Shown one piece after another: positions 9,151 through 18,491 of a DNA stretch of 64,000 nucleotides (the stretch's first letter is position 1; every line of letters begins with the position of its first letter). The stretch is from Hydromicrobium sp964415365 (GTDB lineage: Bacteria > Actinomycetota > Humimicrobiia > Humimicrobiales > Humimicrobiaceae): NCBI GenBank assembly GCA_964415365.1, contig CAYPYW010000005.1, forward strand, positions 1 through 64,000. Direction: 5' to 3'. Position numbers and translations under genes: made by a program. Below the pieces are notes generated by a model. That model searched no databases, had not been told where the DNA came from, and saw only the letters and a list, made by a program, of their open reading frames with translations.

Positions 9151-12021
9151 ATGAAAGAAGAAATAATAATAAAAGGTGCCAGAGAGCATAATCTTAAAAA
9201 TATTAGTTTAAGGATCCCCAGAAACAAATTTATAGTTTTTACTGGTGTAAGCGGGTCAGGAAAATCATCACTGGCATTTGATACTATTTACGCCGAAGGG
9301 CAGAGAAGATATGTTGAATCGCTTTCTTCTTATGCAAGGCAGTTCCTGGGGCAGATGGAGAAACCGGATGTTGATTTAATAGAAGGCCTGTCACCGGCGG
9401 TATCCATAAATCAGAAAGGCGTATCCAAAAATCCCAGATCTACTGTTGGAACTATTACTGAGATATATGATTACCTCAGGGTACTTTATGCTCAAATCGG
9501 CATACCCTATTGTTACCGGTGCGGGAAACTTATAACCAGACAAACAGTAGATCAAATAGTGGACAGGGTAATGGAATTACCTGAAGGGACAAAATTCCAG
9601 GTTCTTTCTCCTATTATAAGGGGAAGAAAAGGTGAATATGTAAAAACGTTTGAAAATATAAAGAATAACGGGTATGCAAGAGTAAGAGTGGATGGCAATG
9701 TTTATGAACTGGGGGAAGACTTTGATTTAAAATTAGACAAGAACTTGAAGCATAATGTTGAAATAATAGTTGACAGGTTAAAAATAAAACCTGATATAAG
9801 GAAAAGGCTTTCCGAAGATATTGAAATATCACTTAAGGAAAGCAGCGGTATTGTTTATATCCAATTGCTGGACTCCAGAGAAATACAAAGCTTTTCAGAA
9901 AATTTTTCCTGTGTGGATTGCGGCATAGATTTTGAAGAACTTACTCCCAGAATGTTTTCTTTTAATAGTCCTTATGGTGCGTGCAGAGAGTGTGGCGGTC
10001 TGGGTATAAGCAAGGAAGTGGATCCTGATTTAATTGTGGAGCATCCCGAGTTTAGTATAATGGATGGTGCGATTCCTTTCTTTAATATGGGATATTCAAA
10101 TTACTATTCTCAGTTAATGAAAAGCCTGGCTGAAGAGTATGGATTTGATCTGAATACTCCTTTTAAAGATCTCGATGAGTATGCTAAGAGGACAATATTA
10201 TATGGGACTGACGGTAGAAGGATAAAAGTTAGTTATATAAATCATAAGGGCAGGCTGAGACATTATTACCTGAAATTTGAAGGCCTTGCTAATAATTTGA
10301 GCAGAAGATATCTTGAAACGGAATCTGAAAGTCAGAGGGTAAAAATAGAGAAAATGATAAGCAGCAAACCATGCAGGGTATGTAATGGTAAAAGGTTGCG
10401 TCAGGAGAGTCTGGCAGTGAAAATTGGTTCGCTTTCTATATCAGATTTCTGTGAAAAAACTATCGAGGAGGGCATAGAATGGTTGAGGTCACTTAAATTG
10501 ACCGAGAGGGAAAAAATGATTGGTGAAAGGTTGATTAAGGAAATTGTTGAGAGATTAAACTTTTTAAAGGATGTGGGGCTGGGGTACCTTACTCTGGATA
10601 GGAAATCCAGCACTCTGTCCGGAGGTGAATCTCAGAGGATAAGATTGGCTACTCAGATAGGATCGGGTCTGGTAGGAGTTCTATATATACTTGATGAGCC
10701 AAGTATTGGTCTTCATCAGAGAGATAATAAAAAATTAATAAATGCTTTGAAACGTCTGAGGGATCTTGGAAATACTATAATAGTGATAGAACATGATGAA
10801 GAAACAATGAGAAATTCGGATTTCATAGTTGATATAGGACCGGGAGCAGGAATCCACGGCGGGGAAATAGTGTTTATTGGAGATCTGGAAAGCATATATA
10901 CCTGCGATAAATCCATAACTGGAAAATACTTAAGTGGAGAAAAATATATACCGATTCCGACTGAGAGAAGGGAAGGAAGCGGTAAATATATAGTTATTAA
11001 GGGTGCCAGGGAACATAACTTAAAAAATATCGATGTCCACATAGATCTGGGAAAACTGGTTGCAGTAACTGGAGTTTCCGGGTCCGGTAAAAGCACTCTT
11101 GTAAATGAAATATTATATCCATCTCTTTCCAATCTGCTTATGAGAACAAAGCATAGTGCCGGTGAACATGATGGAATACTGAATTATAAGAATCTGGATA
11201 AGGTGATTGTTATTGATCAGTCACCCATAGGGAGAACTCCACGTTCGAATCCGGCGACTTATACCGGTGTTTTCACCTACATCAGGGAGCTGTTTTCAAA
11301 GACACACGATTCCAGAATTAAGGGTTATAAGCCAGGCAGGTTTAGTTTCAATGTAAAAGGAGGAAGATGTGAATCCTGTAATGGTGATGGCCTTATAAAA
11401 ATAGAGATGCATTTTCTTCCCGATGTTTATGTTCCATGTGAAGTTTGTAAGGGGAAGAGATTTAACCGTGAAACTCTGGAAATAAGGTACAAGGGGAAAA
11501 ATATCGATGATGTTTTAAATATGACTGTTGAAGAAGCTATGAATTTTTTTGGAAACATTCCAAGGATTAGCAGGAAACTGGAATTGATTAATGATGTTGG
11601 TCTTGGGTATATCAAGTTAGGGCAGCCTTCCACAACTTTATCAGGTGGAGAGGCACAGAGAGTCAAACTTTCTACAGAACTTTCAAAAAAAAGTACCGGC
11701 AACACTTTGTATCTGCTGGATGAACCTACCACTGGCCTGCATTTTGATGATATAAATAAGTTACTGATCATACTGAGGAGACTGGTGGATGCGGGGAATA
11801 CCGTACTGGTAATAGAACACAACCTTGAAGTAATAAAAACAGCTGATTACATTATAGACCTTGGGCCCGAGGGTGGAAATAAAGGTGGAGAAATTATTGC
11901 GCAGGGCACTCCGGAAGAAGTGGCAGAGAATAAAAATTCTTACACTGGTAAATTCCTGAAGATGTACATGAATAAAAATTTGGTTAAAGAGCAACTGTAT
12001 GGGTACAGCGACAGTAAATAA
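9151..12021 (+). CDS. uvrA: Excinuclease ABC subunit A
   Basis: A 956-residue dimeric ABC-type ATPase that finds DNA lesions and loads UvrB. Two ATPase modules are visible: Walker A GVSGSGKSS (about 31-39) and GVSGSGKST (about 642-650), with signatures LSGGESQR and LSGGEAQR. Zinc-binding CxxC pairs appear near residues 130, 252 and 280 and in the C-terminal half (CESC with CEVC). The YVESLSSYARQFLGQM block is characteristic. The gene starts 5 bases after uvrB and its end overlaps the uvrC frame by 23 bases. Confidence 0.97.
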   Translation: MKEEIIIKGAREHNLKNISLRIPRNKFIVFTGVSGSGKSSLAFDTIYAEGQRRYVESLSSYARQFLGQMEKPDVDLIEGLSPAVSINQKGVSKNPRSTVGTITEIYDYLRVLYAQIGIPYCYRCGKLITRQTVDQIVDRVMELPEGTKFQVLSPIIRGRKGEYVKTFENIKNNGYARVRVDGNVYELGEDFDLKLDKNLKHNVEIIVDRLKIKPDIRKRLSEDIEISLKESSGIVYIQLLDSREIQSFSENFSCVDCGIDFEELTPRMFSFNSPYGACRECGGLGISKEVDPDLIVEHPEFSIMDGAIPFFNMGYSNYYSQLMKSLAEEYGFDLNTPFKDLDEYAKRTILYGTDGRRIKVSYINHKGRLRHYYLKFEGLANNLSRRYLETESESQRVKIEKMISSKPCRVCNGKRLRQESLAVKIGSLSISDFCEKTIEEGIEWLRSLKLTEREKMIGERLIKEIVERLNFLKDVGLGYLTLDRKSSTLSGGESQRIRLATQIGSGLVGVLYILDEPSIGLHQRDNKKLINALKRLRDLGNTIIVIEHDEETMRNSDFIVDIGPGAGIHGGEIVFIGDLESIYTCDKSITGKYLSGEKYIPIPTERREGSGKYIVIKGAREHNLKNIDVHIDLGKLVAVTGVSGSGKSTLVNEILYPSLSNLLMRTKHSAGEHDGILNYKNLDKVIVIDQSPIGRTPRSNPATYTGVFTYIRELFSKTHDSRIKGYKPGRFSFNVKGGRCESCNGDGLIKIEMHFLPDVYVPCEVCKGKRFNRETLEIRYKGKNIDDVLNMTVEEAMNFFGNIPRISRKLELINDVGLGYIKLGQPSTTLSGGEAQRVKLSTELSKKSTGNTLYLLDEPTTGLHFDDINKLLIILRRLVDAGNTVLVIEHNLEVIKTADYIIDLGPEGGNKGGEIIAQGTPEEVAENKNSYTGKFLKMYMNKNLVKEQLYGYSDSK

Positions 12022-13885
12022 AAGAATAGATAGAGATAATAATCGGGAAGACAAGATAAGAGGACTTTTAGGGATATTGCCAAAGAAGTCCGGAGTATAT
12101 ATCTTTAAAAATTCTCACGGCAAAATTATTTACATAGGTAAGGCTAAAAATCTTTACAGCAGGGTAAGGAGTTATTTTCAGGATAGGGGTAATAACTTTT
12201 TATATACAAAACCTCTGGATTTTGCCAAAAAAATTAAATCTATAGATTATGTAGTTACCGATAATGAGACAGAAGCGTTAATTCTCGAAGGTAATTTAAT
12301 TAAGAAAAATAAACCGAAATACAATATAGATTTAAAAGATGATAAATCATATCCGTTTATTGCTGTTACGGCTGACGAGGAATTCCCAAGAGTTTTTTTA
12401 ACCAGGGACAGAAATATCAAGGGTGCAAGGTATTTTGGACCTTATACTAATGCCGGAGCCGTAAGAAAAACGCTTGAATATTTAAGGAGAATATTCCAGG
12501 TAAGGGATTGCAAGAAAGCCAGGCCAGGGAAGGGTATAAGTATACCCTGTCTTAATTATCATATTAAGTTATGCCCGGCCCCATGTGTGGGCAATATTTC
12601 CCAAGAAGAATACCGAAAAAATATTGACTTTATAATATTATTCCTGAAGGGGAAAGACAGAACTATTGTTGAAAGATTGAAAGCAAAAATGGAGTATTAC
12701 TCAAAGAATAGGGAATTTGAGAAAGCAGCAGAGTTTAAAAGTAAGATAGAGAATATAAATAAGCTTTATAAGGATCAGAAAATATTTTTTACCGGTGAGA
12801 ATAAGTGGGATTTCATATCTGTTGCTAAAGATGTAAATGATGCAGTTATAAGTTTGTTTACTTATAGATCAGGAATACTGACAGTCATTAACAATTTTAA
12901 AGTAAATAATGCCAGGTATCTTGAAGATGAAGAAATTTTATCCGGTTTTATTGAAAGATATTATGCGGACATGGATGATATCCCTCCAAAGATTTTTTGT
13001 TCTCTGGAAATGGAAAACGCAGGATTAATATCAAAGTGGCTTACTGAAAAGAAGGGTAGAAATATTGAGGTAATAGTTCCAAAGATAGGCGAAAAAAAGA
13101 AAATAATGGAGATGGTAATAAGAAATTCTAGATTATATCTGGAGAAAAAAAAGTTTGAGAAAGATACCGGGCGCAGCAGGATTTATAAAGATTCCATCAG
13201 ATTAAAGGAAGTCCTTGGGCTGATTAATATTCCAAGGAGAATAGAATGTTTTGATATTTCAAATTTGAAAGATTCATTTCCTGTGGGTTCGATGTCTGTG
13301 TCCATGGATGGTAAACTTCTGACTGATGATTACAGATATTTTAGAATAAAAACAGTAGTGGGCCAGGACGACTGCAGAATGATAAATGAGGTTGTTGCCA
13401 GAAGGTTAAGATATATGGAAGTTAGAGAGGTAAAGAGGGATAGTAGCTTCTATGTAAAACCTGATTTGATAATAATCGATGGAGGAAAAGCGCAATATAA
13501 TATTATAAGAAGATTATTGAGTGAGAAACAAATATCCGATATTGATATCATCAGCATTGCAAAAAAAGAAGAGATGATATTCTGCAGTAAATATCCCGAC
13601 GGAATTAAACTTGATTTAAGTGATAATTATATGAGAGTTCTTATTAAGGTTAGAGATGAAGCCCACAGGTTTGCTGTGAACTATCACAGGCGATTGAGAG
13701 ATAGAAATATGACTAGTTCTATACTGGATGGCATAAAAGGTATAGGAGAAAAAAAGAAGAAATATATTTTTGAAAATGTAAGCTCAATTGAAGAGTTGAA
13801 GAGTAGAACTATAAAGGATTTAAGGGATATAAAAGGATTAAATCATAAAGATGCAATTAACATATACAGAAGTATTCACAAATAA
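11999..13885 (+). CDS. uvrC: Excinuclease ABC subunit C
   Basis: The dual-incision nuclease of excision repair, 628 residues. In order it has an N-terminal GIY-YIG nuclease (SGVYIF, then IIYIGKAKNL), a Cys-rich stretch, a UVR motif (REFEKAAEFKSKI), an RNase H-like nuclease beginning IECFDISN, and C-terminal helix-hairpin-helix DNA-binding repeats. The ATG at 11999 overlaps uvrA by 23 bases; a later in-frame start cannot be excluded. All three uvr genes are contiguous here, an arrangement less common than dispersed copies. Confidence 0.96.
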   Translation: MGTATVNKRIDRDNNREDKIRGLLGILPKKSGVYIFKNSHGKIIYIGKAKNLYSRVRSYFQDRGNNFLYTKPLDFAKKIKSIDYVVTDNETEALILEGNLIKKNKPKYNIDLKDDKSYPFIAVTADEEFPRVFLTRDRNIKGARYFGPYTNAGAVRKTLEYLRRIFQVRDCKKARPGKGISIPCLNYHIKLCPAPCVGNISQEEYRKNIDFIILFLKGKDRTIVERLKAKMEYYSKNREFEKAAEFKSKIENINKLYKDQKIFFTGENKWDFISVAKDVNDAVISLFTYRSGILTVINNFKVNNARYLEDEEILSGFIERYYADMDDIPPKIFCSLEMENAGLISKWLTEKKGRNIEVIVPKIGEKKKIMEMVIRNSRLYLEKKKFEKDTGRSRIYKDSIRLKEVLGLINIPRRIECFDISNLKDSFPVGSMSVSMDGKLLTDDYRYFRIKTVVGQDDCRMINEVVARRLRYMEVREVKRDSSFYVKPDLIIIDGGKAQYNIIRRLLSEKQISDIDIISIAKKEEMIFCSKYPDGIKLDLSDNYMRVLIKVRDEAHRFAVNYHRRLRDRNMTSSILDGIKGIGEKKKKYIFENVSSIEELKSRTIKDLRDIKGLNHKDAINIYRSIHK

Positions 13886-13901
13886 GGATTAGGTGGTCTG
13901 T

Positions 13902-14285
13902 TTGCTAAGGTGGGTTTTAGACTGGGTGATACTTACTTTTTCAATAACAGCTGCTTCATATTTTTTACCTTTTATACAAATATCGGGAGACACTACCTGG
14001 GATAGGTTTAAGATTGCTTTTCTGGCTGGCTTGCTCCTGGGTTTGTTCAACCTGCTGATCAAACCGATTGTTAAAGTTTTATCCTTGCCTATTAATATTT
14101 TAACTCTGGGACTTTTTAATATTATTATAAATGCTGGTATGCTGTGGATTGTAGACTTAATTATTAAGGGATTGGAAATAGTGGGATTCTGGGGGTATAT
14201 CTGGAGTTCCCTGGTTATCAGTATCATCAGTATAGTGATTTCTAAAATCATTTTCTTTAGAGAAAAAAAAGATAAAAAAGATTAA
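13902..14285 (+). CDS. Small four-helix membrane protein, phage-holin superfamily IV type
   Basis: About 127 residues with four hydrophobic segments and the conserved GLFNLLIKPIVKVLSLP and ITLG-type turns of the widespread YvlD / mycobacterial four-TMS holin-like family. The function of the family is unknown, and it is not normally a phage gene. The TTG at 13902 is preferred over the GTG at 13893 because AGGTGG lies five bases before it, and the protein then begins LRWVLDW as in homologues. It sits 16 bases after uvrC, in the same direction, and before rapZ. Confidence 0.8.
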   Translation: MLRWVLDWVILTFSITAASYFLPFIQISGDTTWDRFKIAFLAGLLLGLFNLLIKPIVKVLSLPINILTLGLFNIIINAGMLWIVDLIIKGLEIVGFWGYIWSSLVISIISIVISKIIFFREKKDKKD

Positions 14286-14328
14286 AATAATATATGTTTT
14301 AAATGCAAGTTCTGATATTCTGTAAGAC

Positions 14329-15225
14329 GTGGTTACAAAGAGAGAAAAAACAAATAATAAAATAAAAGTGGTTATAATTACCGGTTTATCGGGAGCGGGA
14401 AAGACAGAGGCCCTCAAGTATTTTGAGGATGCGGGTTACTATTGTATTGATAATCTGCCAGCTCATCTTCTATTAAATCTTATTGATTATTTCTCCATGG
14501 AAGACAAGAACATTAATAATATAGCCTTTGCTATAGATTTAAGAAGTGGGTATTTTTTTGATGAAATATATAAGACTCTGGATAAACTCAAAAAGAGGAA
14601 AATAGAATATAAAATTTTATTTTTAGAAGCTTCCAAGAGTGCCATAGTAAAGAGATATTCTTTGACCAGGAGGAAGCACCCATTGGTTGAAAATGGTAAT
14701 CTTGGAAATGGGATTGGAAAAGAAATTGAAAAAATGAGCAGGCTCAGGGAAATAGCTGATGTTGTGATAGATACCTCGTTATTAAACTCAAAAGAACTGC
14801 GGATAGCCATAACAGAATGCATGATGAGTGATGTGGAGAAAAGTAAGCTTCTGCAAATATCCGTTACCTCATTTGGATATAAATACGGCATGCCTGAAAG
14901 TATGGACATTGTAATGGATGTAAGATTCCTGCCGAATCCGTTCTACGACGAAGAGTTAAAGGATCTGGATGGGAGAAATAAAAAAGTGATTGATTTTGTT
15001 TTGTGCCGGGAAGAAACGAAAAAATTCCTGAATATGTTTGAGAGGATGCTGGACTTTTTGATTCCCAATTATATTGCAGAGGGTAAGAGTTATTTAGGGA
15101 TAGGTATAGGTTGCACTGGAGGGAAACACCGTTCGGTAGTATTATCTGATAAGATATATGAATATTTAAAATTAAAAGGTTATTCCATTAAACTATTCCA
15201 TAAAGATATTGATAAAGGTAACTGA
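14329..15225 (+). CDS. rapZ: RapZ/YvcJ family RNase adapter, nucleotide-binding protein
   Basis: A 298-residue P-loop protein. Walker A is GLSGAGKT (about 17-24), followed by the family block DAGYYCIDNLP. The C-terminal domain has the conserved GIGCTGGKHRSV segment. In Escherichia coli the homologue binds small RNAs and controls glucosamine-6-phosphate synthase; in Gram-positive bacteria it hydrolyses nucleotides and lies upstream of yvcK and whiA. Those two partners are missing here and gap follows instead. The GTG start lacks a clear ribosome site. A hairpin at 15226-15264 follows immediately. Confidence 0.92.
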   Translation: MVTKREKTNNKIKVVIITGLSGAGKTEALKYFEDAGYYCIDNLPAHLLLNLIDYFSMEDKNINNIAFAIDLRSGYFFDEIYKTLDKLKKRKIEYKILFLEASKSAIVKRYSLTRRKHPLVENGNLGNGIGKEIEKMSRLREIADVVIDTSLLNSKELRIAITECMMSDVEKSKLLQISVTSFGYKYGMPESMDIVMDVRFLPNPFYDEELKDLDGRNKKVIDFVLCREETKKFLNMFERMLDFLIPNYIAEGKSYLGIGIGCTGGKHRSVVLSDKIYEYLKLKGYSIKLFHKDIDKGN

Positions 15226-15272
15226 TCTTGCCGGGAATAAATTATATTTTTATGACCGGCAAGAGATATTTT
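15226..15272 (+). terminator. Terminator after rapZ
   Basis: A 9-bp perfect stem (15226-15234 with 15256-15264) encloses a 21-nt AT-rich loop, and a short T run follows at 15268-15272. It separates the uvr-rapZ unit from gap. Confidence 0.65.
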
Positions 15273-15404
15273 TATAAAAACATACTTTATTGATTTACTT
15301 AAATTTGTTAAAATTACTCGGTTTATGTTTAACCAAGAAGTGTTTTATACTTATATAAACTATGTTTAATACTGGAAATTATATCTTATTAAAGGGGGAA
15401 CGTA

Positions 15405-16418
15405 ATGGCAATAAAAGTAGGGATTAATGGATTCGGAAGAATAGGCAGGCAGTTTTTAAGGGCAAAATTAAAGTACGATAAGGATAATAATTTGGATATT
15501 GTAGCAGTAAATGATCTTTATGATCCGAAAACTCTTGCTCATCTCCTAAAATATGATTCAATATATGGGATTTTGGACGCCGAAGTCAGGGCCGGAGATG
15601 ACTATATAGAGGTAAATGGGGAAAAAATAAAAATTCTTTCTGTTAAAGATCCGGGGTTACTTCCCTGGAAAGACCTGGGGATTGATGTTGCTCTGGAGTC
15701 TACAGGAATATTCAGGACAAGAGAAGGTGCTGAAAAGCACTTGACTGCCGGAGCAAAGAAGGTTGTAGTATCCGCACCTACCAAAAAGGACGGGGCGGAT
15801 ATCACAATGGTGCTGGGGGTAAATCATAATAATTATGATAAAGAGAAGCATAATATAATTTCAAATGCATCCTGCACCACAAATGCGCTTGCACCACTAT
15901 GTAAAGTACTTCATGAAAATTTTGTTATAAAAAATGGTTTTATGACCACCATACATGCATATACTAATGATCAGAGAATTCTGGATTTACCTCATAAAGA
16001 CTTAAGAAGAGCCAGAGCGGCTGCTTTATCAGCTATACCTACATCTACTGGTGCTGCCAGTGCGATAGGTCTGGTAATTCCCGAATTAAGCGGTAAGCTG
16101 GATGGTCTGGCAGTCAGAATACCAGTAGCAGTGGGATCACTGGTTGATTTAACCGTAGAAGTGGAAAAAAGTTGTTCAGTTGAAGATGTGAATAGTGCTT
16201 TTAAAAAAGCTTCGCAGGAGCCGGAATTTAAGGGTATATTAAAATACTGTGAGGATCCAATCGTGTCTGCGGATGTTGTAGGCGATTCCTATTCGACTGT
16301 TTTTGATGCTCTGAGTACTTTCAAGAAGGAAAATCTGATAAAAGTTTTGTCCTGGTATGACAATGAATGGGGATATTCAAGCAGGCTGTATGATTTAATG
16401 ATTTATATTATGAAATAA
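15405..16418 (+). CDS. gap: Glyceraldehyde-3-phosphate dehydrogenase
   Basis: A 337-residue NAD-dependent enzyme that oxidises and phosphorylates glyceraldehyde-3-phosphate in glycolysis. It has GFGRIGR of the Rossmann fold near the N-terminus, the catalytic Cys in SNASCTTNA (about 155), HAYTNDQ, and the C-terminal WYDNEWGYS. GGGGG lies seven bases before the ATG. First gene of the gap-pgk-tpiA-gpmI run. It lies 140 bases downstream of the rapZ terminator in an AT-rich stretch that should contain its promoter. Confidence 0.97.
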   Translation: MAIKVGINGFGRIGRQFLRAKLKYDKDNNLDIVAVNDLYDPKTLAHLLKYDSIYGILDAEVRAGDDYIEVNGEKIKILSVKDPGLLPWKDLGIDVALESTGIFRTREGAEKHLTAGAKKVVVSAPTKKDGADITMVLGVNHNNYDKEKHNIISNASCTTNALAPLCKVLHENFVIKNGFMTTIHAYTNDQRILDLPHKDLRRARAAALSAIPTSTGAASAIGLVIPELSGKLDGLAVRIPVAVGSLVDLTVEVEKSCSVEDVNSAFKKASQEPEFKGILKYCEDPIVSADVVGDSYSTVFDALSTFKKENLIKVLSWYDNEWGYSSRLYDLMIYIMK

Positions 16419-16441
16419 ATAATAAAACAAGTTTAAATGAT

Positions 16442-16473
16442 AAATAACCGGGGTCTGGTGGCCTCGGTTATTT
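16442..16473 (+). other. Long hairpin between gap and pgk
   Basis: AAATAACCG at 16442-16450 pairs perfectly with CGGTTATTT at 16465-16473, and GG/CC pairs may extend it inwards. It lacks a clean T tract. It may process or stabilise the gap transcript, or terminate partly so that gap is expressed above pgk. Confidence 0.5.
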
Positions 16474-16489
16474 ACGAGATAGGGTTTTG

Positions 16490-17689
16490 GTGATAAAAGT
16501 GTTTAATAAAAAAACAATAGAGGACGTTGATGTAAGGAATAAAAAAGTACTGGTCAGAGTAGATTATAATGTTCCTCTGGACAGTGAGTTGAATATTACT
16601 GACGATTCCAGGATAAGGTTATCATTACCCACTATAAATTATCTGATTGAAAACAGTGCCAAGATTGTTCTAATGTCTCACCTGGGAAGGCCAAAAGGAG
16701 AGATCGAAGATAAATTCAGGCTGGATCCGGCAGCAAAAAGGCTGGAGCAATTAATAGGTAAGAAGGTTAAAAAATTTGACCAGATCTATTCTCCCGAGAT
16801 TAAAGAATACATAGATAATGAAATGAATTATGGTGAAATTGTAATGCTTGAAAATCTTAGATTTGATCCTGGAGAAAAAGCAAATGACGATAAGTTCTCA
16901 GAATCACTTGCATCCCTTGCCGATATCTATGTTGACGATGCTTTTGGTGCTGCACATAGGGCACATGCGTCTGTTACCGGAGTAACCAGGTACCTTCCAG
17001 CGGTGGCGGGATTTCTAATGAAAAAGGAAGTTGAAACCCTCGTATCTCTTCTGGAGTCACCGCAGAGGCCTTTCCTGACTATTCTTGGCGGTAGCAAGGT
17101 TTCGGACAAGATAAAGGTTATAAAGAATTTACTGGGTAAGGTGGATAGCTTGATATTGGGTGGAGGAATGGCTTATACATTCTTAAAAGCGCAGGGATAT
17201 GAAATAGGAAAATCAATTTGCGAGGATGATCAGATTAATTTTGTAAGAGAAATGCTTGAGCTTGCTAAAAAGAATAATGTTAATTTGATACTGCCTGTAG
17301 ACATTGTGGTCGCAAAAGAATTTGACAATAATGCAGAAAGAAAACTGGTATCTATACAATCAATACCGGTGGATTGGATGGGATTGGATGTTGGAGATAA
17401 AAGTATAGGGTTGTTTAAAAAAGAAATTTCAAATGCCAGGACTATTTTCTGGAACGGACCTGTAGGTGTTTTTGAATGGGATAATTTTGCGAACGGAACT
17501 AAAAGTGTTGCTTGTGCTGTTGCTGAAAGCGGGGCAATTACTGTAGCAGGTGGCGGTGATACACTGGCAGCGTTAGAAAAATATAATCTATCATCAAGAT
17601 TTTCACATGTTTCAAGTGGCGGTGGAGCTTCTATGGAGCTGCTGGAGGGTAAAGAATTACCAGGTGTGGTATCTCTTTTGGATAAATAA
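16490..17689 (+). CDS. pgk: Phosphoglycerate kinase
   Basis: About 399 residues. It transfers phosphate from 1,3-bisphosphoglycerate to ADP. Recognisable blocks are KVLVRVDYNVPLD at the N-terminus, SHLGRPKG, LENLRFDPGE, the ILGGSKVSDKI hinge region, WNGPVGVFE and the nucleotide-binding GGGDTLAAL. Three start codons are close together: TTG at 16487, GTG at 16490 and GTG at 16499. AGGG at 16481-16484 best fits GTG 16490. It follows gap after a hairpin and precedes tpiA by about 20-40 bases. Confidence 0.97.
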   Translation: MIKVFNKKTIEDVDVRNKKVLVRVDYNVPLDSELNITDDSRIRLSLPTINYLIENSAKIVLMSHLGRPKGEIEDKFRLDPAAKRLEQLIGKKVKKFDQIYSPEIKEYIDNEMNYGEIVMLENLRFDPGEKANDDKFSESLASLADIYVDDAFGAAHRAHASVTGVTRYLPAVAGFLMKKEVETLVSLLESPQRPFLTILGGSKVSDKIKVIKNLLGKVDSLILGGGMAYTFLKAQGYEIGKSICEDDQINFVREMLELAKKNNVNLILPVDIVVAKEFDNNAERKLVSIQSIPVDWMGLDVGDKSIGLFKKEISNARTIFWNGPVGVFEWDNFANGTKSVACAVAESGAITVAGGGDTLAALEKYNLSSRFSHVSSGGGASMELLEGKELPGVVSLLDK

Positions 17690-17728
17690 TCGGAAGTAAT
17701 GTAAATCATCATGAAAGGAATTGTAGAA

Positions 17729-18484
17729 ATGAGAAAACCTTTTATAGCTGGAAACTGGAAGATGAATATGACTCACTCACAGGCTATAAGCTTTATACAG
17801 GACTTTGAATATAAATATGATAATAAGAATAATTGTGAAGTAGCAGTATGTCCGCCTGCTACAGCCTTAAGGAGCGTAAAAACTATAATTGACAGTGACA
17901 ATCTTGATATCAAGCTTGGTGCACAGAATATGTATTATGAGTCCAGCGGCGCATTTACCGGCGAAATTTCTCCAATAATGCTTAAAGCTCTGGGTGTTGA
18001 GTATGTAATAATTGGTCATAGTGAAAGAAGGCAATATTTTGGAGAGACCAATGAAAGTGTTAATAAAAAAGTGAAGGCAGCCTTTGATACTGATTTAAAA
18101 CCCATTATGTGTGTCGGTGAGTCACTAGAGATAAGAGAAAGTGGTAAAGCTGAAGAATTTGTTATAAATCAACTTGAAAAGTGTTTGACCAGTATTGGCG
18201 AAGAAAATATCGTCGATCTAACTGTAGCCTATGAACCAATCTGGGCTATTGGCACCGGTAAAACTGCAACATCTAAGGACGCAAACGATATGTGCCTGGT
18301 TATAAGAAGAAAAATAAAAGGGCTATATAGCGAAAAGATTTCTGAAGTTGTAAGAATTCAATATGGTGGAAGTGTTAAGCCCTTTAATATTTCGGAGCTT
18401 ATGAATATGCCTGATATTGATGGAGCATTAGTTGGTGGTGCAAGTTTGAAAGTTGATGATTTTATGGCAATAATTAATTATTAG
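17729..18484 (+). CDS. tpiA: Triose-phosphate isomerase
   Basis: It interconverts dihydroxyacetone phosphate and glyceraldehyde-3-phosphate. Catalytic residues are visible: Lys in AGNWKMN, His in GHSERR (about 96) and Glu in AYEPIWAIGTGK (about 167). The frame is open from an ATG at 17711, but AAAGGA lies nine bases before the ATG at 17729, giving the standard N-terminus MRKPFIAGNWKMN and the usual 251-residue length. It also links the glycerol-3-phosphate and polyol clusters seen later, which would yield dihydroxyacetone phosphate. Confidence 0.96.
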   Translation: MRKPFIAGNWKMNMTHSQAISFIQDFEYKYDNKNNCEVAVCPPATALRSVKTIIDSDNLDIKLGAQNMYYESSGAFTGEISPIMLKALGVEYVIIGHSERRQYFGETNESVNKKVKAAFDTDLKPIMCVGESLEIRESGKAEEFVINQLEKCLTSIGEENIVDLTVAYEPIWAIGTGKTATSKDANDMCLVIRRKIKGLYSEKISEVVRIQYGGSVKPFNISELMNMPDIDGALVGGASLKVDDFMAIINY

Positions 18485-18491
18485 AGTAGTA

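Noticed and set aside
8503..9189. Long minus-strand frame of 228 codons opposite uvrB
   Set aside because: Low-complexity Ser/Phe/Leu composition and full overlap with the well-supported uvrB gene; a shadow frame.
13902..14285. Phage lysis gene
   Set aside because: The holin-superfamily label is historical; the family is a widespread chromosomal membrane protein and no phage genes are adjacent.
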